Of a stretch of DNA of 64,000 nucleotides, positions 42,821 to 49,956 are shown in pieces (position 1 is the stretch's first letter; each line of letters begins with the position of its first letter). The position numbers were made by a program, and so were the translations under genes. Source of the stretch: Streptomyces qinzhouensis (GTDB taxonomy: Bacteria > Actinomycetota > Actinomycetes > Streptomycetales > Streptomycetaceae); contig NZ_CP042266.1 in the NCBI RefSeq assembly GCF_007856155.1, forward strand, positions 5,208,001 to 5,272,000, given 5' to 3'. Under the pieces are notes generated by a model, which saw nothing but the letters and a program-made list of their open reading frames with translations, was not told the DNA's origin and did not search any database.

Positions 42821-43777
42821 GTGAGCACCGAGAGCCATGCCACCGCCGATCAGCCCATCAGCCTGACCGCGCCCAGCGGGATCGACCGCGAGGCCCACCA
42901 CCGGCTCGACGAGGCGTGGCTCGCGGCGGCGTGGAGCCACCCGACGACCCGGGTGTTCGTGGTCTCCGGCGGCCGGGCGCTGGTGGACGACGCCGCCGAC
43001 GGCCGTACCGAACTCGTCATGACCCCCGCTTTCGACGCTCCCGTAACCGAGACCCACCGCTACTTCCTGGGGACCGACGAGAACGGCGTCCGCTACTTCG
43101 CACTCCAGAAGGACTCCCTGCCCGGGCGCATGGACCAGTCCGCCCGCCCGGCGGGGCTGCGGGAAGCCGGGATGCTGCTGTCACCGCGCGACGCGGGCCT
43201 GCTGGCCCACGCCGTCGCACTGGAGAACTGGCAGCGGCTCCACCGCTTCTGTTCGCGCTGCGGTGAGCGCACGGTCATCGCCGCCGCGGGCCATGTCCGC
43301 CGCTGCCAGGCCTGCGGCGCCGAGCACTACCCCCGCACCGACCCCGCCGTCATCATGCTGATCACGGACGAGGAGGACCGGGCCCTGCTCGGCCGCCAGC
43401 TCCACTGGCCGGAAGGGCGTTTCTCCACCCTCGCCGGCTTTGTCGAGCCCGGCGAGTCCGTCGAACAGGCCGTGCGGCGGGAGACCCGGGAAGAGGCGGG
43501 GGTGACGGTCGGCGATGTCGAGTACGTGGCCAGTCAGCCCTGGCCGTTCCCGTCGAGTCTGATGCTCGGTTTCATGGCCAGGGCCACCTCCGCCGGGATA
43601 ACGGTCGACGGGGAGGAACTGCACGAGGCCCGGTGGTTCTCCCGCGACGAACTCACGGAGGCCTTCGAATCCGGTGAGGTCCTGCCTCCGTACGGCATCT
43701 CCATCGCGGCCCGCCTGATCGAAATGTGGTACGGCAAACCGCTCCCGAAGCCCGGAACCGGCGCCGCCGCCTCCTGA
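42821..43777 (+). CDS. nudC: NAD+ diphosphatase / NADH pyrophosphatase NudC
   Basis: 318 residues from GTG 42821, with GGGGGAG 11 nt upstream. N-terminal domain, then the zinc ribbon (FCSRCGE and CQACGAEHYPRT), the Nudix box GFVEPGESVEQAVRRETREE and the NudC-specific SQPWPFP motif (238-244). It hydrolyses NADH and can remove NAD caps from RNA. In mycobacteria nudC lies between the adn genes and mycoredoxin, as here. Confidence 0.95.
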   Translation: MSTESHATADQPISLTAPSGIDREAHHRLDEAWLAAAWSHPTTRVFVVSGGRALVDDAADGRTELVMTPAFDAPVTETHRYFLGTDENGVRYFALQKDSLPGRMDQSARPAGLREAGMLLSPRDAGLLAHAVALENWQRLHRFCSRCGERTVIAAAGHVRRCQACGAEHYPRTDPAVIMLITDEEDRALLGRQLHWPEGRFSTLAGFVEPGESVEQAVRRETREEAGVTVGDVEYVASQPWPFPSSLMLGFMARATSAGITVDGEELHEARWFSRDELTEAFESGEVLPPYGISIAARLIEMWYGKPLPKPGTGAAAS

Positions 43778-43889
43778 GGCCCGGGGTATCCCCGCCGGGC
43801 CGGAGGTCCGCGGGGCTACGGGGTCCCGGCGGGATCGACGGGACTCGGCACGGTCCGGCGGAGTCCGGGGGAGTCCGGCGGGGAAAACG

Positions 43890-43935
43890 CGACGGCCGCC
43901 CGGCCCGCCACGACGGCGGACCGGACGGCCGGACT
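43890..43935. terminator. imperfect hairpin between nudC and mycoredoxin
   Basis: GGCCGCCCGGCCCGCC faces GGCGGACCGGACGGCC with mismatches and a short loop, between two convergent genes. Assigned only by position and GC pairing. Confidence 0.35.
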
Positions 43936-43964
43936 CTGCGACGGACGCCCGCGGCGGCCGCCCG

Positions 43965-44222
43965 TCAGGCGCCGAGCGCCTGCTTGACCTGCGCCAGGCT
44001 CGGGTTGGTCATGACGACCTCGGCCCCACCGCCCACGGGCACGATCTGCACCGTCGGCACGGTCTGGTTGCCGCCGTTCGCCTTCTCGACGAACGCGGCC
44101 GAGTCCGGGTCCTGCTCGATGTTGATCTCGGTGTACGCGATGCCCTCGCGGTCCATCTGACTCTTCAGCCGACGGCAGTATCCGCACCATGTGGTGCTGT
44201 ACATCGTCACAGTGCCCGACAT
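43965..44222 (-). CDS. mrx1: mycoredoxin (glutaredoxin-like)
   Basis: 85 residues from ATG 44222 (MSGTVTMYSTTWCGYCRRLK), with AGAGGA just upstream. Thioredoxin fold with CxxC at Cys13-Gly-Tyr-Cys16, TVP cis-proline loop (QTVPTVQI) and a typical length for Mrx1. Mycoredoxin reduces mycothiol mixed disulfides using mycothiol. It is next to nudC and uvrD2, as in mycobacteria (Rv3198A). Confidence 0.92.
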   Translation of the reverse strand: MSGTVTMYSTTWCGYCRRLKSQMDREGIAYTEINIEQDPDSAAFVEKANGGNQTVPTVQIVPVGGGAEVVMTNPSLAQVKQALGA

Positions 44223-44579
44223 CGTCCTCTGACTCCTCTGCTGTCTCACCGGGGTGTCGAAGCACCCGCTCGGCGCGGTCCGGTCCGGTGCGAACCGCAC
44301 CGCCTGAAGAACGTACGTGACAGGGCAGCCATTCCCGTACCCGGTACGCCTCCTCCCCGGCCGCTCCCGTGACCTCGCCCACACGGCCCGGTCCCCTCGG
44401 TCCGCCCGGATCCCGGTCGTATCCCGCCCGGACCGGGCCGGACGGAGCCGAGGGCCGCGGCCGTACGACGGCTCCTGACTCCGTCCGTACGACGCCCCGC
44501 TCCGCCCCGATACGACAAACAAGGGCCTCCTGTGGACAACCCGCCGCACCCGCCCCGCGGGACCTGGCAGCATGGCGGT
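44223..44579. other. 357-nt divergent region mycoredoxin / uvrD2
   Basis: No supportable gene. CAGCAT at 44568-44573 lies 6 nt before the uvrD2 GTG and may be its -10. I see no clear -35, operator or hairpin for either gene. Confidence 0.4.
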
Positions 44580-46748
44580 GTGACAGCAGCAACGCACTCC
44601 TCACTCTTCCCGCAGGTCCCCGAGTCGGCCGACGCGGTGCTCGACGGGCTCGACCCCGAGCAGCGCGAAGTCGCGACCGCCCTGCACGGCCCGGTGTGCG
44701 TGCTGGCAGGTGCCGGCACGGGCAAGACGAGAGCGATCACCCACCGCATCGCCTACGGCGTCCGCGCCGGAATCCTCCCGCCCGCCAGTGTGCTGGCCGT
44801 CACCTTCACCAACCGTGCCGCGGGCGAGATGCGCGGCCGGCTCCGCGAGCTCGGCGCCGGCGGGGTCCAGGCACGGACCTTCCACTCCGCCGCCCTGCGG
44901 CAGCTCCAGTACTTTTGGCCGAAAGTCATCGGTGGTGAAATGCCCCGGCTTCTGGAGCGCAAGATCCAGCTCGTCGCCGAGGCCGCCGCGCGCTGTCGCA
45001 TCCGGCTCGACCGCAATGAGCTCCGCGATGTGACCAGCGAAATCGAGTGGGCCAAGGTCACCCAGACCGTGCCGGTCGACTATCCCGCCGCCGTCGCCAA
45101 ATCCCTCCGCGACGCCCCGCGCGACCCATCGGAAATCAGCCAGATCTATGGACTGTACGAGCAGCTCAAGCGTGATCGCGCGGTGATTGATTTCGAGGAC
45201 GTCCTGCTGCTGACCGTCGGCATCCTTCAGGACCGCCAGGACATCGCCGACCAGATCCGCCGCCAGTACCAGCACTTCGTCGTCGACGAGTACCAGGACG
45301 TCAGCCCGCTCCAGCAACGCCTTCTCGACCTCTGGCTCGGCGACCGCGAGAACCTCTGCGTCGTCGGCGACGCCAGCCAGACGATCTATTCGTTCACCGG
45401 AGCCACCCCCGACCATCTGCTGAACTTCCGCACCCGCCACCCCTCCGCCACCGTCGTCAAACTGGTCCGCGACTACCGCTCCACCCCCCAGGTCGTCCAC
45501 CTCGCCAACGGACTCCTCGGACAGGCCCGCGGCCGCGCCGCCGAACACCGCCTGGAGCTCGTCTCCCAGCGCGACCCCGGGCCCGACCCCGCCTACACGG
45601 AGTACCCGGACGAACCCGCCGAGGCCGAGGGCACCGCCCGCCGCATCCGCGATCTGATCGCCGCCGGTGTCCCCGCCGGAGAGATCGCCGTCCTCTACCG
45701 GATCAACGCCCAGTCCGAGGTCTACGAGCAGGCGCTGGCCGACGCCGGAGTCCCCTATCAGCTGCGCGGCGCCGAGCGGTTCTTCGAACGCCAGGAGGTC
45801 CGCGAGGCCGGAGTCGCCCTGCGCGGTGCCGCCCGCGCCGGATCCAACGACGCCCTCCTCGACGATGTCGAGGACCTCCCCGCCCAGGTCCGGGCCGTGC
45901 TCTCCACCAAGGGCTGGACCCCCCAGCCGCCCACCGGCTCCGGCGCCGTCCGTGACCGCTGGGAATCACTGGCCGCCCTCGTCCGGCTGGCCGAGGACTT
46001 CGCCCGGGCCCGGGACGGCGCGACCCTCGCCGACCTCGTCACGGAACTCGACGAGCGGGCCGCCGCCCAGCACGCCCCGACCGTCCAGGGCGTCACCCTC
46101 GCGTCCCTGCACGCCGCCAAGGGCCTCGAATGGGACGCCGTCTTCCTGGTCGGCCTCACCGAAGGCATGATGCCGATCACCTACGCCAAAACCGACGAGC
46201 AGGTCGAGGAAGAGCGCCGTCTGCTGTACGTCGGCGTCACCCGGGCCCGGCTCCACCTCGGCCTCTCCTGGGCCCTCTCCCGGGCGCCCGGCGGCCGTGC
46301 CGGCCGCCGCCCCACCCGCTTCCTCAGCGGGCTCCGCCCCGGCTCCACCGCTCCCGGAAACCGGGCCGCCGCGGGCGGCGCGGACAACGGCTCGGGCGGC
46401 CGGCGCAAGCGGCGCGGCCCGGTCCTCTGCCGGGTCTGCGGCAAGACCCTCACCGACGCCGGTGAGATGAAATTGATGCGCTGCGAGGACTGCCCCTCCG
46501 ACATGGACGAGGCCCTCTACGAGCGGCTGCGCGACTGGCGCTCCGGACAGGCCCGGATCCTCGGCCAGCCGGCCTACTGCGTCTTCACCGACAAGACCCT
46601 GATGGCGATCGCCGAAGCCGTCCCCGAGGACGAACGGGAACTGAGCGCGATCTCCGGGGTCGGCGGCCGCAAGCTGGACCGCTTCGGAGCCGATGTCCTC
46701 GCCATCTGTGCAGGCCAGGACCCGGAGGAGGGTCAGGAGGAGGACTGA
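44580..46748 (+). CDS. uvrD2: UvrD2-type DNA helicase with HRDC and tetracysteine domain
   Basis: 722 residues from GTG 44580. SF1A motor: GAGTGKT (44-50), TFTNRAAGEM, DEYQDV (236-241), ASLHAAKGLEWD, VGVTRAR. After a basic linker, Cys617/620 and 635/638 form a zinc tetracysteine element, then an HRDC domain (LMAIAEAVPEDERELSAISG). This exact layout defines mycobacterial UvrD2 (Rv3198c), an essential 3'-5' helicase there. An in-frame start at 44532 is possible but lacks support. Confidence 0.94.
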   Translation: MTAATHSSLFPQVPESADAVLDGLDPEQREVATALHGPVCVLAGAGTGKTRAITHRIAYGVRAGILPPASVLAVTFTNRAAGEMRGRLRELGAGGVQARTFHSAALRQLQYFWPKVIGGEMPRLLERKIQLVAEAAARCRIRLDRNELRDVTSEIEWAKVTQTVPVDYPAAVAKSLRDAPRDPSEISQIYGLYEQLKRDRAVIDFEDVLLLTVGILQDRQDIADQIRRQYQHFVVDEYQDVSPLQQRLLDLWLGDRENLCVVGDASQTIYSFTGATPDHLLNFRTRHPSATVVKLVRDYRSTPQVVHLANGLLGQARGRAAEHRLELVSQRDPGPDPAYTEYPDEPAEAEGTARRIRDLIAAGVPAGEIAVLYRINAQSEVYEQALADAGVPYQLRGAERFFERQEVREAGVALRGAARAGSNDALLDDVEDLPAQVRAVLSTKGWTPQPPTGSGAVRDRWESLAALVRLAEDFARARDGATLADLVTELDERAAAQHAPTVQGVTLASLHAAKGLEWDAVFLVGLTEGMMPITYAKTDEQVEEERRLLYVGVTRARLHLGLSWALSRAPGGRAGRRPTRFLSGLRPGSTAPGNRAAAGGADNGSGGRRKRRGPVLCRVCGKTLTDAGEMKLMRCEDCPSDMDEALYERLRDWRSGQARILGQPAYCVFTDKTLMAIAEAVPEDERELSAISGVGGRKLDRFGADVLAICAGQDPEEGQEED

Positions 46749-46760
46749 GAAAAACTCGTC

Positions 46761-46801
46761 GGAAAAATAGTTTGCGCATGCCCCGACCGTCCCCATAGGT
46801 T
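46761..46801 (+). promoter_or_regulatory. whiB7 promoter with AT-rich WhiB7 box
   Basis: GGAAAAATAG (46761-46770) abuts -35 TTGCGC (46772-46777), then an 18-nt spacer and -10 TAGGTT (46796-46801). An AT-rich block directly upstream of the -35 is the known signature of WhiB7-activated promoters, bound by the WhiB7 AT-hook, so this is likely autoregulated. The start point would be near 46808. Confidence 0.75.
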
Positions 46802-46806
46802 CTTAA

Positions 46807-46830
46807 CCACGCGAACAGGAGCTTCTCGGA
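46807..46830 (+). promoter_or_regulatory. 5'-proximal hairpin in the whiB7 leader
   Basis: ACAGG and GCTTC pair with GAAGC and CCTGT across a TCG loop with one bulge, at the predicted 5' end of the message. GACCGGCC...GGCCGGTC follows at about 46867. Both may be structural elements of the leader. Confidence 0.35.
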
Positions 46831-46911
46831 AGCCCTGTCCTCGTGATGTACTTATCCGAATACAGCGACCGGCCCCGGCCGGTCCCGAGACGCCGAGAGG
46901 AGGCGAGTCCA

Positions 46912-47277
46912 GTGATCACCATCAAGAACTTGAACACCACCAGCACCCCGATGACCGATCGCCCGGTCACCGCCTCCGCCTGCTCGCTCGGCTTCTCCGC
47001 GTCGCTGCTGATCAATGGCCGTGGTCTCGGTAACGGCACCGGTGTGTCCGGTGGTCTCGTCGCCACCACCGCCATCTCCATGCCCGCCACCGGACTGCCC
47101 GTGCTGGGCCTGGAGCGGATCGAGCGACCGACCGTGGCACCGACTGCCATCGCAACGAAGACGCGGGCTCACGCCTATGCCTTCGCGGCAGCCAGTGCCC
47201 CGACCTCGAAGCAGACCGAACAGCACCTCACCAAGTGGGCCTTCCGTGGGCTCGAACCCTGGAGTGATCCAGCCTGA
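46912..47277 (+). CDS. whiB7 leader ORF (121 codons)
   Basis: GTG 46912 has an excellent GAGGAGG site 10 nt upstream. The Thr/Ala/Ser/Gly-rich product (VITIKNLNTTSTPMTDRPVT) has no known domain. It ends 22 nt before the attenuator stem. Upstream ORFs in the whiB7/wblC leader are known in mycobacteria and streptomycetes; stalled translation of the leader allows read-through. An in-frame ATG at 46846 would add 22 codons including a rare TTA, but the ribosome site favours 46912. Confidence 0.7.
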   Translation: MITIKNLNTTSTPMTDRPVTASACSLGFSASLLINGRGLGNGTGVSGGLVATTAISMPATGLPVLGLERIERPTVAPTAIATKTRAHAYAFAAASAPTSKQTEQHLTKWAFRGLEPWSDPA

Positions 47278-47299
47278 TGTGATCAGGCCGGCGCCTTCA

Positions 47300-47341
47300 G
47301 GGCCGCGGAATCCCACTCGGGATCCGCGGCCCTTCTGTTTT
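47300..47341 (+). terminator. Rho-independent attenuator in the whiB7 leader
   Basis: Left arm 47300-47314 and right arm 47319-47332 form a 14-bp stem with a single bulged A and an ACTC loop, followed by TTCTGTTTT. This is the only clear stem-plus-T-tract terminator in the window. It lies 127 nt before the whiB7 start and just after the leader ORF, the expected arrangement for antibiotic-controlled attenuation. Confidence 0.85.
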
Positions 47342-47467
47342 CCCCCGACCGGGGACGGCGGAGCGAAGGGGCCTCGGGACAGCACCACCCGGTACCAAAG
47401 CACCCCGGCCCGCCGGGGAACCGCCACCGGCCACGAGCCGGACCGACCCAGACGAGGAAGACACACC

Positions 47468-47836
47468 GTGCAACTCGAAGCGCACGCCCCGTCCGTACCG
47501 CCTTCCCAGACGATCTCCCCGCCCGCGCACACGGAGGACTCCCTCTTGACCACCCCCACCGCGCTCACCGCGCTCGACGACGCCATCGAGAACCTCGGCG
47601 TACCCGTCCCCTGCCGCTCCTACGACCCGGAGGTCTTCTTCGCCGAGTCGCCGGCCGACGTCGAGTACGCGAAGTCCCTCTGCCGCACCTGCCCGCTGAT
47701 GGAGGCCTGCCTCACGGGCGCCAAGGACCGCCGCGAGCCGTGGGGTGTCTGGGGCGGAGAGCTGTTCGTCCAGGGAGTCGTCGTCGCCCGCAAGCGGCCG
47801 CGTGGTCGCCCGCGTAAGAACCCGGTCTCGGTATGA
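47468..47836 (+). CDS. whiB7: WhiB7 / WblC antibiotic-resistance regulator
   Basis: 122 residues from GTG 47468, with GAGGAAG 8 nt upstream; TTG 47546 with GGAGG is a shorter alternative. Cys49, 72, 75 and 81 ligate the 4Fe-4S cluster, GVWGGE (93-98) is the WhiB turn that contacts sigma, and the C-terminal RGRPRK (112-117) is the AT-hook unique to WhiB7. It activates intrinsic resistance genes when ribosomes are inhibited. Controlled by its own promoter and the attenuated leader. The stop overlaps the next ATG. Confidence 0.96.
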   Translation: MQLEAHAPSVPPSQTISPPAHTEDSLLTTPTALTALDDAIENLGVPVPCRSYDPEVFFAESPADVEYAKSLCRTCPLMEACLTGAKDRREPWGVWGGELFVQGVVVARKRPRGRPRKNPVSV

Positions 47837-48156
47837 AAACCCTCGGAACCATCGACCGCCCCTACGCGCACGACCCCCAGAAGCAGGACCCCATGCCAAC
47901 TGCCGTGAACGAGCTCCCGGGCTCGGCAACCCCAGATGTGAACACCACCGGCGCGGCCGTCCCGCGCCAGAACAGGACCCACGCCATGCAACTCATCCCA
48001 GAAGCCATGGCTCGTGCGCAAATGCACGACCGGCTGCGTGAAGCCGACGCGGAACGCCGGGCCACGCGCCTGGTCGCCGCTCGGCGCATGCAGCGCCGCG
48101 CCGAGCGCGCTTCCCTGCGCGCCCGCCGCGCGCTCGCCATGGCCGTCATGCACTGA
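47833..48156 (+). CDS. Arg-rich small protein coupled to whiB7
   Basis: 107 residues; ATG 47833 overlaps the whiB7 stop (ATGA). The C-terminal half is a strongly basic helix (AEERRATRLVAARRMQ-like, with RRAERASLRARRALAMAV). The N-terminal half is Pro/Thr-rich and may be leader-like; internal ATGs at 47893 and 47986 are alternatives. Such coupling predicts co-production with WhiB7 under antibiotic stress. Ribosome or nucleic-acid binding is a guess from charge. Confidence 0.7.
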   Translation: MKTLGTIDRPYAHDPQKQDPMPTAVNELPGSATPDVNTTGAAVPRQNRTHAMQLIPEAMARAQMHDRLREADAERRATRLVAARRMQRRAERASLRARRALAMAVMH

Positions 48157-48183
48157 CGTCGCCGCTGAGAACGAGCGACAGCA

Positions 48184-48225
48184 GCACCGCGGGGGCCGGT
48201 CCGGACGGACCGGCCCCCGCGGTGC
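48184..48225 (+). terminator. 19-bp perfect hairpin ending the whiB7 operon
   Basis: Arms 48184-48202 and 48207-48225 (GCACCGCGGGGGCCGGTCC and its exact complement) with a GGAC loop, 28 nt after the Arg-rich gene. No T-tract. It separates the whiB7 unit from the zinc-ribbon gene. Confidence 0.85.
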
Positions 48226-48254
48226 GTTGAACCCCTTCGGGCCCCGGACGGGGT

Positions 48255-48260
48255 TATCGT
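48255..48260 (+). promoter_or_regulatory. -10 element TATCGT of the zinc-ribbon gene
   Basis: TATCGT, CACCGG (6 nt), GTG 48267: leaderless. It lies just after the operon terminator. Confidence 0.45.
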
Positions 48261-48266
48261 CACCGG

Positions 48267-48470
48267 GTGGACCAGCAGAAGACTCCCCGCCCGGACGGAA
48301 CGGGCGCCGAGCGCATCGTGTGCTCCCGCTGCGGCGGCACGGCCGCGGGAACACCCCCACTCACCTGGACCTGTTCCCTGGAGAACGGCACCCGTCACTA
48401 CTTCTGCGACGCCTGCGCCCGCGCCAATCTCCGCTCCATCGAAGGCCGCCTCGAATCCACCTGGTGGTAG
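48267..48470 (+). CDS. small zinc-ribbon protein
   Basis: 67 residues from GTG 48267. Cys-x-x-Cys in VCSRCGG and again in FCDACAR, with TWTCSLENGTRHYF between, give a treble-clef/ribbon pattern. The C-terminus is LESTWW. Family not known to me; single-domain ribbons of this kind occur widely in streptomycetes. It has its own promoter. Confidence 0.75.
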   Translation: MDQQKTPRPDGTGAERIVCSRCGGTAAGTPPLTWTCSLENGTRHYFCDACARANLRSIEGRLESTWW

Positions 48471-48527
48471 GCCCCTGCCCCCACCACCGGAGCCGGACCA
48501 CGGTCAGGAGGCGATCCGGGCCCGGGG

Positions 48528-49901
48528 TCAGGCCCGGGTGCCCACCGGTGCCTGGTCGTCGTCGGCTTCATCCGCGTACTCCGCGAGGAAACCCGGGAGC
48601 CAGTCCTCCAGTTCGTCCCGGAGCCTGACGGTGGCATTCAACTGGCACAGCACCCCGATCGTGCTGAGCGTCACACGATGGATCAGCAGATAGGCCGGCG
48701 GCAGATTGAGCTGCTTGCCGAGCTGGTGCGCGGGCGAACGGATATCGGCGATCCGAGCGGCCTGAGCCCGTATCCAACTGCGGTTGAACGTGAACTCGTC
48801 CACCTCCGCGGGCTCGATGATCGGCTGCAGATACTCCAGCACCGCATCCGGGTCGAGGTCGATCTGCTCCTTGACGAAACCCTCCTCCCGCAGCACCCCG
48901 TAGACCGCCTCCGCGTCGCCCTCCAGCGTCATCCGCAGACAGTCGCCGATCTCGGGCGGCAGCCCGCCGGGCAGCCGGTCGACCGTGCCGAAGTCGAGGA
49001 CCCCCAGCCGCCACTCCCCGTCGTCCCCCGGCACCAGCCGGAAGTTCCCCGGATGGGGATCCGCGTGCAGCAGTCCCGTACGCGCCGGGCCGGAGAAGAG
49101 GAACCGGGCCAGCAACTGTCCCGCGCGGTCCCGCTGCTCGGGAGAGCCCCGGTCGATCACCTCCGCCAGCGGTACGCCGTCCATCCACTCCGTGACCAGC
49201 ACCTGGTCCGACTGGTGCACCACTCCGGGGACCAGCACATCCGGATCGTCCGCGAACTCCTCCGCGTGCGCCCGCTGCGCCTCCGCCTCCAGCGCGTAGT
49301 CCAGCTCCTCCGCGACCCGGTCGCGCAGCTCGCTGATCAACGGCTTGATGTCCATGCCCGGTATCAGCGGGCCCAGCAGTCTGGCGAACCTGCTCAGCTG
49401 GGTGAGATCGGAGAGCAGCGCCTCCCCGGCGCCCGGATACTGCACCTTCACCGCGACCTGCCGGCCGTCGTGCCATACCGCCCGGTGGACCTGACCGATG
49501 GACGCCGCGGCCGACGGCTTGTCCTCGAACTCCAGGAAGAAGTCCCGCCACTGATCGCCGAGCCGCTCCGTCAGCACCGCGTGCACTGTGCTCGTCGGCA
49601 TCGGGGGAGCGGCATCCTGGAGTTTGGTCAGCGCCGCGCGGTACGGGCCGGCGATCTCCTCCGGGAGCGCGGACTCGAAGACGGACAGTGCCTGCCCGAA
49701 CTTCATCGCCCCGCCCTTCAGCTCCCCCAGTACCTTGAACAACTGCTCCGCCGTGCGCTGTTGCAGCTCCCGGGCGACGATCTCCGCCGGTCTGCCCCCG
49801 ATGCGCTTGCCCAGCCCCCAAGTGGCCCGGCCCGCGAACCCCAGGGGAAGTGCGGCCAATTTGGCGGTCCGGGTGACCGCCTTCCGGGGAAGATCAGACA
49901 T
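48528..49901 (-). CDS. ABC1/AarF (UbiB-like) kinase-fold protein
   Basis: 457 residues from ATG 49901, with GAGGAGGGG upstream. Family marks: KFGQ in GGAMKFGQALSVFE, the Ala-rich loop AAASIGQVH, VKVQYP lysine, HADPHPGNF and LDFGTVDR. UbiB-like proteins bind ATP and help lipid or quinone metabolism. Equivalent to Rv3197, the whiB7 neighbour and a reported WhiB7-regulon member in mycobacteria. It is not obviously under a WhiB7 box here. Confidence 0.92.
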   Translation of the reverse strand: MSDLPRKAVTRTAKLAALPLGFAGRATWGLGKRIGGRPAEIVARELQQRTAEQLFKVLGELKGGAMKFGQALSVFESALPEEIAGPYRAALTKLQDAAPPMPTSTVHAVLTERLGDQWRDFFLEFEDKPSAAASIGQVHRAVWHDGRQVAVKVQYPGAGEALLSDLTQLSRFARLLGPLIPGMDIKPLISELRDRVAEELDYALEAEAQRAHAEEFADDPDVLVPGVVHQSDQVLVTEWMDGVPLAEVIDRGSPEQRDRAGQLLARFLFSGPARTGLLHADPHPGNFRLVPGDDGEWRLGVLDFGTVDRLPGGLPPEIGDCLRMTLEGDAEAVYGVLREEGFVKEQIDLDPDAVLEYLQPIIEPAEVDEFTFNRSWIRAQAARIADIRSPAHQLGKQLNLPPAYLLIHRVTLSTIGVLCQLNATVRLRDELEDWLPGFLAEYADEADDDQAPVGTRA

Positions 49902-49956
49902 ACGCCCCTCCTCACAACCGTGCCGCGTGAGCCCGCCGGTGCGGCCCCGTGACGCG

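Noticed and set aside
46846..46911. Longer leader ORF starting at ATG 46846 with a TTA codon (possible bldA control of whiB7)
   Set aside because: The strong GAGGAGG site serves GTG 46912; nothing supports translation from 46846, so the TTA is probably in untranslated leader.
47245..47290. GGCTCGAACCCTGGAG-like stretch considered as a tRNA T-arm
   Set aside because: No acceptor stem, anticodon arm or CCA-side partner in the right places; it lies inside the whiB7 leader ORF.
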